Assembly (NCBI GenBank): GCA_904501875.1
Contig: CAJGCQ010000018.1
Location: 1-14,178, forward strand
DNA: 14,178 bases
Direction of reading: 5' to 3'
From: Clostridiaceae bacterium
GTDB lineage: Bacteria > Bacillota > Clostridia > Oscillospirales > Acutalibacteraceae
Shown one piece after another: positions 1 to 6,284 of this stretch. The position numbers and the translations under genes are program-made. The first letter of the stretch is position 1. The number at the start of each line of letters is the position of its first letter. The notes beneath the pieces were generated by a model that made no database searches, was not told where the DNA came from, and saw only the letters and a list, made by a program, of their open reading frames with translations.

Positions 1-1059
1 GGTCTTGAAAAGATACTCCTTGATATTGACAAGGCAATTAAAATCGTCCGTGAGACCGAAGAGGAAAAAGAGGTTGTGCCCAACCTTATGATAGGCTTCG
101 GCATTGACGAAATTCAGGCGGAATATGTGGCTGAAATCAAGCTCCGCCACTTAAACCGTGAGTATATTTTAAAGCGTACCGCCGATATTGAGGCGCTAAA
201 GAAGGAAATTGAGGAGTTAGAGGAGACCTTAAACTCCAAACGCAAGCTTTTGAATATTATTATTAAGGAGCTTAAAGAGGTTGCCGATAAATACGGCAAG
301 GACAGAAGAACCGAGATAATAAGTGCGGCAGATGAAAAGGACGATGCGGCGGAAATTGAGCTTGATAACTCCCCCGTAACCCTTTTCTTTACAAAGGATG
401 GATACTTTAAGAAAATCACTCCCCAGTCCCTTAGAATGAGCGGCGAGCAAAAGCTTAAAGAGGGGGATGAGATTACGCAAACGGTTGAGTCCACTAACGC
501 AGAGGAGCTTCTTTTCTTTACAAATAAGGCGCAGGTTTACAAGTCCCGCACCGCCGATTTCGGTGACTCAAAAGCAAGCATTTTGGGCGATTATGTGGCG
601 GGCAAGTTAGGCTTTGATGAAGCCGAGAACGCTGCATATATGGTTGCAACCGCCGATTATTCGGGCTTTATGCTTTTCGTTTTTGATAACGGAAGAATAG
701 CCAAGGTCCCCCTTTCCTCTTATCAGACCAAGACCAACCGCAAAAAGCTTATTAAGGCATACTGCGATAAATTTACCCTACATTCGGTCTTTTACTTTAA
801 AGAGGATAGCGAGCTGCTATTAAAATCCACTAACGGCAGAATGCTTATTATAAGTACGGCGGCTATCCCTGCAAAGACCACTAAGGACAACGGCGGTATT
901 GCGGTTATGACCCAGAAAAAGGGTCAGCGAATTTCAGAAGTTACGGTTTACGAAAAGGGAACCCTTGAGGGCGACCACCGCTACCGTACAAGAAATCTAC
1001 CAGCCGCAGGCAGTAAGCTGCCTACAGGGTCGGCGAGTCAGGAAATGCTTGACTTATAA
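1..1059 (+). CDS. parC: Type IIA topoisomerase subunit A (ParC/GyrA-like), 3' part
   Basis: The reading frame is open from the first base, so the start lies outside the window; 352 residues are visible. The product is the DNA-cleaving A subunit of topoisomerase IV or gyrase, which with its ATPase partner relaxes, decatenates or supercoils DNA. The visible part starts in the end of the breakage-reunion domain (PNLMIGFGIDEIQAEYVAEI, then LRHLNREYILKR), continues through a Lys/Glu-rich coiled coil at about residues 60-105, and then a beta-pinwheel C-terminal domain from about residue 120 with repeated FFTKDGYFKKI-like blades. The canonical GyrA box (QRRGGRG) is absent; the nearest match is QKKGQRI near the end. 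This favours a ParC-type enzyme, though the gyrA/parC split is uncertain in Clostridia. It ends with TAA. The catalytic tyrosine region is outside the window. Confidence 0.85.
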   Translation, partial: GLEKILLDIDKAIKIVRETEEEKEVVPNLMIGFGIDEIQAEYVAEIKLRHLNREYILKRTADIEALKKEIEELEETLNSKRKLLNIIIKELKEVADKYGKDRRTEIISAADEKDDAAEIELDNSPVTLFFTKDGYFKKITPQSLRMSGEQKLKEGDEITQTVESTNAEELLFFTNKAQVYKSRTADFGDSKASILGDYVAGKLGFDEAENAAYMVATADYSGFMLFVFDNGRIAKVPLSSYQTKTNRKKLIKAYCDKFTLHSVFYFKEDSELLLKSTNGRMLIISTAAIPAKTTKDNGGIAVMTQKKGQRISEVTVYEKGTLEGDHRYRTRNLPAAGSKLPTGSASQEMLDL

Positions 1060-1063
1060 TTAT

Positions 1064-1085
1064 CCGATTAAATTCAATTTATCGG
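1064..1085 (+). terminator. AT-rich hairpin after parC, abutting the valS promoter
   Basis: CCGATTAAAT (1064-1073) can pair with ATTTATCGG (1077-1085) around a TCA loop with one bulged T, giving about 9 base pairs. It sits 4 bases after the parC stop and ends directly against the -35 box of the promoter at 1086. It could be a weak terminator for parC, but there is no run of T after it, so an operator-like role or chance is also possible. Confidence 0.3.
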
Positions 1086-1114
1086 TTGAACTTGTGTGTG
1101 TTATGCTATATAAT
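1086..1114 (+). promoter_or_regulatory. Sigma-A promoter for valS
   Basis: TTGAAC at 1086-1091 and a perfect TATAAT at 1109-1114 are separated by exactly 17 bases, close to the housekeeping consensus. Transcription would start near 1120-1122, giving a leader of about 113 bases before valS. It lies between parC and valS on the same strand, so valS has its own start of transcription. Confidence 0.8.
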
Positions 1115-1116
1115 AG

Positions 1117-1143
1117 AAAAAAACCGCCCGCTTTTGCGGACGG
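1117..1143 (-). terminator. Terminator-like hairpin pointing against the genes
   Basis: CCGCCCGC (1124-1131) pairs with GCGGACGG (1136-1143) around a TTTT loop, 8 positions with one C-A mismatch. Seven A residues lie just to its left (1117-1123), so read on the minus strand the hairpin is followed by seven U, the layout of an intrinsic terminator. No minus-strand gene is seen to the right that would need it. On the plus strand it has no U run and would instead form a hairpin at the very 5' end of the valS transcript. Confidence 0.4.
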
Positions 1144-1188
1144 CTCTGTCAGCGGTCCTGCAAACGCAGAAACGGGCCGCCGACAAGC
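1143..1188 (+). promoter_or_regulatory. Structured 5' leader of valS
   Basis: The leader can fold into one long imperfect hairpin. GCTCTGTC (1143-1150) pairs with GACAAGC (1182-1188) with one bulged C; GCGGTC (1152-1157) pairs with GGCCGC (1175-1180) including one U-G; CTGC (1158-1161) pairs with GCAG (1166-1169) around an AAAC loop, with a 5-base bulge on the 3' side. Valine tRNA synthetase genes in Firmicutes are often under T-box control, but I find no T-box sequence (GGUGGNACCGCG type) and no terminator/antiterminator pair here. The fold is read by eye and its role is unknown. Confidence 0.45.
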
Positions 1189-1233
1189 ATAATATACCCC
1201 CTAAACAATATTTTATTCATTGGAGTTTTTCAT

Positions 1234-3867
1234 ATGGCAAGAGAATTGGCAAAGCAGTACGACCCAAAAGATGTTGAGGACCGTATTTACAAGCAATGGC
1301 TTGACGGAAGGTATTTCCACGCAAAATGCGAAAAGGACAAGCCTACCTATACTATAGTAATTCCGCCCCCGAACATCACGGGTCAGCTTCATATGGGTCA
1401 CGCTCTTGATAACACATTGCAGGATATCCTTATCCGCTTTAAGCGTATGCAGGGCTACGATACCCTTTGGTTACCCGGCACCGACCACGCATCAATTGCC
1501 ACCGAGGCGAAAATTGTCGAAAAAATGCGTGAAGAGGGGCTTACCAAAGAGGATGTGGGCAGAGAGGGCTTTTTGGAGCGTGCCTGGGACTGGAAAAAGC
1601 AGTACGGCGGCAGAATTATAGAACAGCTTAAAAAGATGGGTTCTTCCTGCGATTGGGACAGGGAGCGCTTCACCCTTGACGAGGGCTGTAATAAGGCGGT
1701 AAAAGAGGTCTTCGTAAGACTTTACGAAAAGGGACTTATCTATCGGGGCGAGAGAATCATTAACTGGTGCCCCCACTGCAAGACCTCTATTTCCGACGCA
1801 GAGGTTGAATATGAGGAGCAGTCAGGGCATTTTTGGCACCTGCGCTATCCGTTTTCGGACGGCAGCGGCTATTTAGAGCTTGCTACAACCCGCCCCGAAA
1901 CCCTGCTCGGCGATACGGCGGTTGCGGTAAACCCCAATGACGAAAGATATAAGCACATTGTGGGCAAAACCCTTATTCTGCCGATAGTTCACCGTGAGAT
2001 ACCCGTTGTGGCGGACGAATATGTTGAAATGGATTTTGGTACGGGCGTTGTTAAGATTACCCCCGCCCATGACCCCAACGATTTTGAAGTGGGTCTTCGC
2101 CACAATCTGCCGGTTATAAATGTACTTACCGATGACGCAAAAATTACCGAGGATTACCCGAAATATGCGGGAATGGATAGGTATGAGGCAAGAAAGGCTA
2201 TCGTTGAAGATCTGGAAAAAGAGGGGGCCCTCGTTAAGATTGAGGAGCATATTCACAATGTGGGCACCTGCTACCGTTGCGGCACAACGGTTGAGCCGAG
2301 GGTCTCAAAACAGTGGTTCGTTAAGATGAAACCCCTTGCGGAGCCTGCTATCGCCGCAGTTAAAAAGGGCGAAACTAAGTTTGTACCGAGCCGATTTGAA
2401 AAGATTTATTTCCATTGGCTTGAAAATATCCGTGACTGGTGCATTTCCCGTCAGCTTTGGTGGGGCCACCGTATTCCTGCGTGGTACTGCGAGGACTGCG
2501 GCGAGATAACCGTTTCAAAAGAGGATGCGCATTGTTGCGCCCATTGCGGAAGTAAAAATATTAAGCAGGATCCCGATACGCTGGATACCTGGTTCTCATC
2601 TGCCCTGTGGCCCTTCTCAACCCTTGGCTGGCCCGAGGAAACCGAGGACTTTAAGCACTATTACCCCACAAATACCCTTGTTACGGGATACGATATTATT
2701 CCGTTCTGGGTAATGCGAATGATGTTCTCAGGTATAGAGCAGACCGGTAAGGTTCCCTTTGACACCGTCCTTATTCACGGACTTGTTCGAGATTCTCAAG
2801 GCAGAAAGATGTCAAAGTCCTTGGGCAACGGCGTTGACCCGCTTGAAATAATCGATAAATACGGTGCGGACGCTTTGAGATTCTCTCTTGCAACGGGTAA
2901 CAGCCCCGGCAACGATATGCGCTATATTGATGAGCGTGTTGAGGCAAGCCGCAACTTTGCTAATAAGCTGTGGAACGCCGCAAGATTTATTTTAATGAAT
3001 CTTAATTCTGAGGAAATAATACCAATTAATTCCGATGATTTCGCACTTGAGGATAAGTGGATTTTATCGCAGTACAATAAGCTTGTAGGCGAGGTGACCG
3101 AAAATCTCGAAAAATACGAGCTTGGTATGGCGGTGCAGAAGCTTTATGATTTTATTTGGGATGTATTCTGTGACTGGTATATTGAAATTTGCAAATCAAG
3201 ACTTATCGGCGAGGACAAAAAAGCGGCTGATACCGCAAGGAGTGTACTCATATTTGTGTATACGGGAATACTAAAGCTTTTACACCCCTTTATGCCCTTT
3301 ATTACAGAGGAAATCTGGCAGTCTATGCCCCACGAAGGTGAGGCTCTTATGGTTTCCGACTGGCCGAAGACCGACAGTAGCTTTGAATACACTGCTGAGG
3401 AAGCCGATTTTGAAAAGCTTATGGCGGTTATAAAGGCTGTCCGCAACCGCAGAGCCGAAATGAATGTTCCCCCCTCTAAAAAGGCGAGGGTACAGATTGC
3501 GACTAAATTTAAGGACGCTTTCAGCGCAGGCACGGCGTATATCTGCCGCTTGGCGTACGCAAGTGAGGTAGAAATAGGCGACAGCTTTGAAAGCGAAGGC
3601 GCAGTACGGGTTATAACCGATGCGGCGGCGGTTTATATGCCAATGAAGGAATTAGTTGACTTTACCGCCGAGCTTGAACGCCTTAATAAGGACCTTAAAA
3701 AAGCCGAGACCGACAGGGAATTTTTCGAGAAAAAGCTTAATAATGCCGGCTTTGTGGCAAAAGCTCCCGCCGCCGTTGTCGAACAGCAGAGGGAGAGCCT
3801 TAAAAAGGTGCTTGATAAAATCGCTATGATTAAGGAAAGCATTAAGGAAATTGAGGATAATATGTAA
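1234..3867 (+). CDS. valS: Valine-tRNA ligase
   Basis: This class I aminoacyl-tRNA synthetase charges tRNA-Val with valine in the cytoplasm, using ATP. It has 877 residues, normal for the bacterial family. In order it shows the HIGH-type signature HMGH at residues 53-56, the inserted CP1 editing domain that hydrolyses mischarged threonyl-tRNA (roughly 170-350, with TTRPETLLGDTAVAV), and KMSKS at 525-529. The anticodon-binding helical domain follows (about 600-740), and a C-terminal coiled coil (about 810-877) of the ValRS tRNA-binding arm type ends the protein. Two cysteine clusters suggest zinc sites: C179/C182 with C346/C349, and C419/C422 with C435/C438. The start ATG has GGAG at 1222-1225, 8 bases upstream. 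It is preceded by its own promoter and followed by a hairpin terminator, so it is probably transcribed alone. Confidence 0.97.
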   Translation: MARELAKQYDPKDVEDRIYKQWLDGRYFHAKCEKDKPTYTIVIPPPNITGQLHMGHALDNTLQDILIRFKRMQGYDTLWLPGTDHASIATEAKIVEKMREEGLTKEDVGREGFLERAWDWKKQYGGRIIEQLKKMGSSCDWDRERFTLDEGCNKAVKEVFVRLYEKGLIYRGERIINWCPHCKTSISDAEVEYEEQSGHFWHLRYPFSDGSGYLELATTRPETLLGDTAVAVNPNDERYKHIVGKTLILPIVHREIPVVADEYVEMDFGTGVVKITPAHDPNDFEVGLRHNLPVINVLTDDAKITEDYPKYAGMDRYEARKAIVEDLEKEGALVKIEEHIHNVGTCYRCGTTVEPRVSKQWFVKMKPLAEPAIAAVKKGETKFVPSRFEKIYFHWLENIRDWCISRQLWWGHRIPAWYCEDCGEITVSKEDAHCCAHCGSKNIKQDPDTLDTWFSSALWPFSTLGWPEETEDFKHYYPTNTLVTGYDIIPFWVMRMMFSGIEQTGKVPFDTVLIHGLVRDSQGRKMSKSLGNGVDPLEIIDKYGADALRFSLATGNSPGNDMRYIDERVEASRNFANKLWNAARFILMNLNSEEIIPINSDDFALEDKWILSQYNKLVGEVTENLEKYELGMAVQKLYDFIWDVFCDWYIEICKSRLIGEDKKAADTARSVLIFVYTGILKLLHPFMPFITEEIWQSMPHEGEALMVSDWPKTDSSFEYTAEEADFEKLMAVIKAVRNRRAEMNVPPSKKARVQIATKFKDAFSAGTAYICRLAYASEVEIGDSFESEGAVRVITDAAAVYMPMKELVDFTAELERLNKDLKKAETDREFFEKKLNNAGFVAKAPAAVVEQQRESLKKVLDKIAMIKESIKEIEDNM

Positions 3868-3881
3868 TTTAGATATTAGAT

Positions 3882-3909
3882 GGGGCGATGTTTACATCGC
3901 CCCGTTTAT
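3882..3909 (+). terminator. Terminator after valS, probably bidirectional
   Basis: GGGGCGATG (3882-3890) and CATCGCCCC (3895-3903) form a perfect 9-base-pair stem around a TTTA loop, followed by GTTTAT. It starts 14 bases after the valS stop and lies between valS and the convergent small gene ending at 3917, so it can serve both. The U run is weak, but the stem is strong and GC-rich. Confidence 0.75.
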
Positions 3910-3916
3910 CCCATAA

Positions 3917-4096
3917 TTATTTGAACATTGTCTGCACGCCGTCTACAAAATCGCCCACCGCTTTTACAAGCTTGGTTGAGCCCTTTGAGATGTTTTTGTG
4001 ATCCGGTATCATTACCTTGCCTACCGCAAGCGCCGCTGCGCCCGCTATCATTCCGGCACCGAGACCCTTCATAAATGACATTGAGTTGCTTTGCAT
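3917..4096 (-). CDS. Small Gly/Ala-rich hydrophobic protein, 59 residues
   Basis: Read on the minus strand, ATG at 4096-4094 opens a 59-codon frame ending with TAA at 3919-3917. It is preceded by a near-perfect ribosome binding site (AGGAGGT, about 4104-4110) at good spacing, which is the main support for it being real. The N-terminal half is rich in Gly, Ala and Met (for example MKGLGAGMIAGAAALAVGKV, residues 9-28), like a glycine-zipper membrane segment. The second half is polar and amphipathic with several lysines (about 33-59). It looks like the short uncharacterised YtxH-like or glycine-zipper proteins found in many Clostridia, but I cannot assign a family or function. It converges on valS and diverges from queH, sharing an AT-rich 74-base gap with the latter. 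Confidence 0.8.
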   Translation of the reverse strand: MQSNSMSFMKGLGAGMIAGAAALAVGKVMIPDHKNISKGSTKLVKAVGDFVDGVQTMFK

Positions 4097-4170
4097 AAAT
4101 ATTACCTCCTTTATTGGTATTTTATCCGCTTTTTAAGGATTTATTTTTTATAAATTTTGGAGAATTTCAA

Positions 4171-4782
4171 ATGAATAAACCAAACTTTCAGGTTCTTACC
4201 GACAGGGAAATCGAAAAGTTAAAGGGCAGAAAGGCGAGCCTTTTGCTTCACGCCTGCTGTGCGCCCTGTTCCTCGGCGAGCCTTGAATATTTAGCAAAAC
4301 ATTTTGATATCACCCTCTTTTTCTACAATCCGAATATTTCCTCTGCCGAGGAATTTGAAAAAAGGCTTAACGAGCTTAAAAGATTTATTGAGGAATGTCA
4401 GTTTGCAAAGGGCATAAAAATAATATCCCCCGAATATGATCACTGGGAATTTTTAAATGTTGTCACAGGGCTTGAAAAAGCAAAAGAAGGGGGTAAAAGG
4501 TGTGAGAAATGCTTTAGATTGCGCCTAAATAAAACCGCAGAGCAGGCGGCGAAGTTAGGCTTCGAGTATTTCGCCACCACCCTTACCATAAGCCCGCTTA
4601 AAAACGCCGAAAAGATAAATTTATGCGGCGAGGCGGCAGTTATCGGTAATGTTATTTATCTTCCCACCGACCTTAAAAAGCGGGAAAGATACAAGCGGTC
4701 AATCGAGTTATCCCGAAAATACGGGCTATATAGACAGAGCTTCTGCGGCTGTGAGTTTTCTAAGTCTGTACAGGACAGCTAA
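4171..4782 (+). CDS. queH: Epoxyqueuosine reductase QueH
   Basis: QueH carries out the last step of queuosine tRNA modification, reducing epoxyqueuosine to queuosine at the wobble position of GUN-anticodon tRNAs; it is unrelated to the cobalamin enzyme QueG. The family (formerly DUF208) uses an iron-sulfur cluster and a second metal site bound by conserved cysteines. Here these are C29-C30-xx-C33 (HACCAPC), C111-xx-C114 (RCEKC) and C192-x-C194 (FCGC near the C-terminus). FFYNPNI and TTLTISPLKN are also typical. I chose the ATG at 4171 because GGAG at 4159-4162 is 8 bases upstream and the family usually begins shortly before the first cysteine motif; an in-frame ATG at 4114 would add 19 residues without a good ribosome binding site. 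The protein is 203 residues. No clear terminator follows before the pyr promoter. Confidence 0.93.
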   Translation: MNKPNFQVLTDREIEKLKGRKASLLLHACCAPCSSASLEYLAKHFDITLFFYNPNISSAEEFEKRLNELKRFIEECQFAKGIKIISPEYDHWEFLNVVTGLEKAKEGGKRCEKCFRLRLNKTAEQAAKLGFEYFATTLTISPLKNAEKINLCGEAAVIGNVIYLPTDLKKRERYKRSIELSRKYGLYRQSFCGCEFSKSVQDS

Positions 4783-4808
4783 ATTTAAAAAAGTTGTGCG
4801 CATAAGCC

Positions 4809-4837
4809 TTGACTTAAGGGCGTATGTGTGGTAGAAT
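4809..4837 (+). promoter_or_regulatory. Sigma-A promoter of the pyr operon
   Basis: TTGACT (4809-4814) and TAGAAT (4832-4837) are separated by 17 bases, one mismatch each to consensus, with TGTGG just ahead of the -10 box. Transcription should begin near 4844, only a few bases before the PyrR-binding hairpin. An imperfect inverted repeat (4798-4829) overlaps the -35 box. Confidence 0.8.
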
Positions 4838-4850
4838 AATAAAAATAAAA

Positions 4851-4884
4851 ATCTTTAAGCAGGGTGCTGTGACGCCGGCAAGAT
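4851..4884 (+). promoter_or_regulatory. PyrR-binding loop (anti-antiterminator) in the pyr leader
   Basis: The RNA can form a lower stem ATCTT (4851-4855) with AAGAT (4880-4884), a purine-rich internal loop, and an upper stem GGTG (4863-4866) with CGCC (4873-4876) closed by the six-base loop CTGTGA (4867-4872). The loop matches the CNGNGA consensus known for PyrR sites in Bacillus. The 5' side TCTTTAA and the position of a U-G pair in the upper stem also resemble the Bacillus subtilis pyr leaders. In known systems UMP-bound PyrR stabilises this hairpin, which prevents the antiterminator from forming. I recognised it by eye against remembered family features; no covariance search was run. The pyrR gene is not in this window. 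Confidence 0.8.
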
Positions 4885-4936
4885 TGTAAATAAAGGGCTG
4901 TGTATCAGTCTATCTTGTTGTGTTTTAACTCTGCTT
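4857..4936 (+). promoter_or_regulatory. Antiterminator of the pyr attenuator
   Basis: AAGCAGGGT (4857-4865) can pair with ACTCTGCTT (4928-4936) over 9 positions with one G-U. GGCAAGAT (4877-4884) can pair with ATCTTGTT (4912-4919) over 8 positions with two G-U. An inner hairpin GGGCTG (4895-4900)/CAGTCT (4906-4911) fits between them. These pairings use both arms of the PyrR-binding loop and the left arm of the terminator, so the structures exclude each other, as expected for PyrR attenuation. Confidence 0.7.
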
Positions 4937-4957
4937 TACGGCAGAGTTTATTTTTTA
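4927..4957 (+). terminator. Attenuator terminator ahead of pyrC
   Basis: AACTCTGC (4927-4934) pairs perfectly with GCAGAGTT (4941-4948) around a TTTACG loop, followed by TATTTTTT. This intrinsic terminator lies about 85 bases after the predicted transcription start and about 100 bases before pyrC, so transcripts stopped here make no pyr enzymes. Confidence 0.88.
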
Positions 4958-4971
4958 GGATTCTTTTGCAA

Positions 4972-5031
4972 ATGTTGAGTGTCAACCGCTACCCCTGACG
5001 AGTGAGGCGAGATTGGCTGAAACACCAATAT
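4972..5031 (+). promoter_or_regulatory. Folded leader segment between attenuator and pyrC
   Basis: ATGTTG (4972-4977) and GTGT (4979-4982) can pair with CAATAT (5026-5031) and ACAC (5022-5025) over 10 positions, with one bulged A and one G-U. The pairing encloses a GC-rich stretch that can pair further (CGCT 4987-4990 with GGCG 5006-5009). It is not followed by a terminator U run and holds no second PyrR loop. Its role is unknown; it may only be read-through leader RNA. Confidence 0.35.
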
Positions 5032-5060
5032 CAGAAATAGTACTTTTTTCGGAGCAGATT

Positions 5061-6284
5061 ATGGAGTTTACCTTTAAAAACGCACATATCTATAATAACG
5101 GTGTATTTGAAACAAAGGATTACACCGCCAAACTAAACGATACCGACCTTTCGGCCGGTATTCTTTCCGCTTTTAATAATATTTGTGTTTTACCGGCCTT
5201 TTGCGATGTGCATGTGCATTTCAGAGAGCCGGGATTTTTTTATAAGGAAACTATAAGGACAGGCTCCCTTTCTGCCGCAAGGGGCGGATACACCGATGTA
5301 TGCACAATGCCCAACCTAAAGCCCGTGCCCGACAGCGTCGATAAAATTAAGGAACAGCTCCGCATTATAGATGATACGGCGGTAATACGCATACATCCCT
5401 ACGCCGCAATTACAAAGGGTGAAATGGGGCAGGAATTGGTTGATTTTGACGCTCTTTCTCCCTACTGTATAGCCTTTTCGGACGACGGCAGGGGAGTGCA
5501 AAGTGAAGCCATGATGCGCTCTGCTATGCTTAAGGCAAAAGGACTTAATAAAATAATTGCCGCCCACTGTGAGGATAACAGCCTTTTAAACGGCGGTTAT
5601 ATTCATAAGGGCGAATACGCCGCCCAACACGGGCATAAGGGTATTAGCTCGGAGAGTGAATGGCGGCAGATTGAAAGGGACTTGAAATTAGCCAAAGAAA
5701 CGGGCTGTAGATACCACGTTTGTCATATATCTACCGAGGAAAGCGTGGAGCTTATCAGAAAAGCAAAGGCGGAGGGTGTAGATGTCACCTGCGAGACGGG
5801 GCCTCACTATTTAGTACTCAGCGATAAGGACTTAGAGGAGGACGGGCGGTTTAAAATGAACCCGCCACTTAGAAGCGAAAGGGACAGGCTCGCACTTATT
5901 GAGGGTATAAAGGATGGCACAATAGATATGATTGCCACCGACCATGCACCCCACTCTTTGGAGGAAAAGTCAAAGGGACTTGAAAAAAGCCTTATGGGGG
6001 TTGTGGGACTTGAAACCGCCTTCCCTGTGCTTTATACTTTCCTTGTTAAAGAGGGTATAATAAGCCTTGAAAGGCTCATAGAATTAATGGCGGTTAATCC
6101 GAGAAAACGGTTTGGAATAAAAGAAACGGACGATGTCTGTGTATTTGCGCTTGACAGCGAATATACGGTAGACCCTAAAGAATTTATGACTATGGGTCGC
6201 AGCACTCCCTTTGCGGGAATGCGTGTTAATGGCAAAAATCTTATTACGGTATGCGGAGGAAAAACAGTATGGCAGATAAAATGA
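5061..6284 (+). CDS. pyrC: Dihydroorotase, class I
   Basis: This zinc enzyme cyclises N-carbamoyl-aspartate to dihydroorotate, the third step of UMP synthesis. The 407-residue length fits the bacterial class I type. Metal-site motifs are HVHFREPG at residues 51-58, AHCEDNS and CHISTEE for the second histidines, the AFSDDGRG segment supplying the acidic ligand, and TDHAPH with D294 and H298. Substrate-binding FKMNPPLR is present. The ATG at 5061 is preferred because GGAG (5051-5054) is 6 bases upstream and the protein then begins with the family-typical short strand MEFTFKNAHIY; an in-frame TTG at 5013 with a GAGG ahead of it would add 16 atypical residues. It is the first gene of the operon, and its last 16 bases overlap carA. 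Confidence 0.95.
   Translation: MEFTFKNAHIYNNGVFETKDYTAKLNDTDLSAGILSAFNNICVLPAFCDVHVHFREPGFFYKETIRTGSLSAARGGYTDVCTMPNLKPVPDSVDKIKEQLRIIDDTAVIRIHPYAAITKGEMGQELVDFDALSPYCIAFSDDGRGVQSEAMMRSAMLKAKGLNKIIAAHCEDNSLLNGGYIHKGEYAAQHGHKGISSESEWRQIERDLKLAKETGCRYHVCHISTEESVELIRKAKAEGVDVTCETGPHYLVLSDKDLEEDGRFKMNPPLRSERDRLALIEGIKDGTIDMIATDHAPHSLEEKSKGLEKSLMGVVGLETAFPVLYTFLVKEGIISLERLIELMAVNPRKRFGIKETDDVCVFALDSEYTVDPKEFMTMGRSTPFAGMRVNGKNLITVCGGKTVWQIK

Noticed and set aside
1873..2256. Long minus-strand frames inside valS, carB and other genes
   Set aside because: They lie opposite strongly recognised coding sequences, have no ribosome binding sites or recognisable motifs, and look like shadows of codon bias.
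4114..4170. Upstream ATG start for queH adding 19 residues
   Set aside because: No ribosome binding site fits it, it lies within the AT-rich promoter region, and the ATG at 4171 has a well-placed GGAG.
4111..4170. Promoters for queH and the small minus-strand gene in the shared gap
   Set aside because: TATAAA at 4149-4154 could be a -10 box, but no -35 box at proper spacing was found on either strand, so no promoter is called.
4979..5025. Possible type III hammerhead ribozyme: GUC at 4981-4983, CUGACGA at 4995-5001, GAAAC at 5019-5023 and a good stem III
   Set aside because: The 11 bases between GUC and CUGACGA cannot form stem I, and the 17 bases between CUGACGA and GAAAC do not form stem II. 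Only the stem III helix survives, reported as a folded leader segment.
5013..5060. Upstream TTG start for pyrC adding 16 residues
   Set aside because: A GAGG lies 5 bases upstream, but the added residues do not resemble a dihydroorotase start, while ATG at 5061 has GGAG at good spacing and gives the typical N-terminus.
6251..6268. Upstream ATG start for carA at 6251
   Set aside because: The GGAGG at 6255-6259 falls inside this extension and fits the ATG at 6269 instead.
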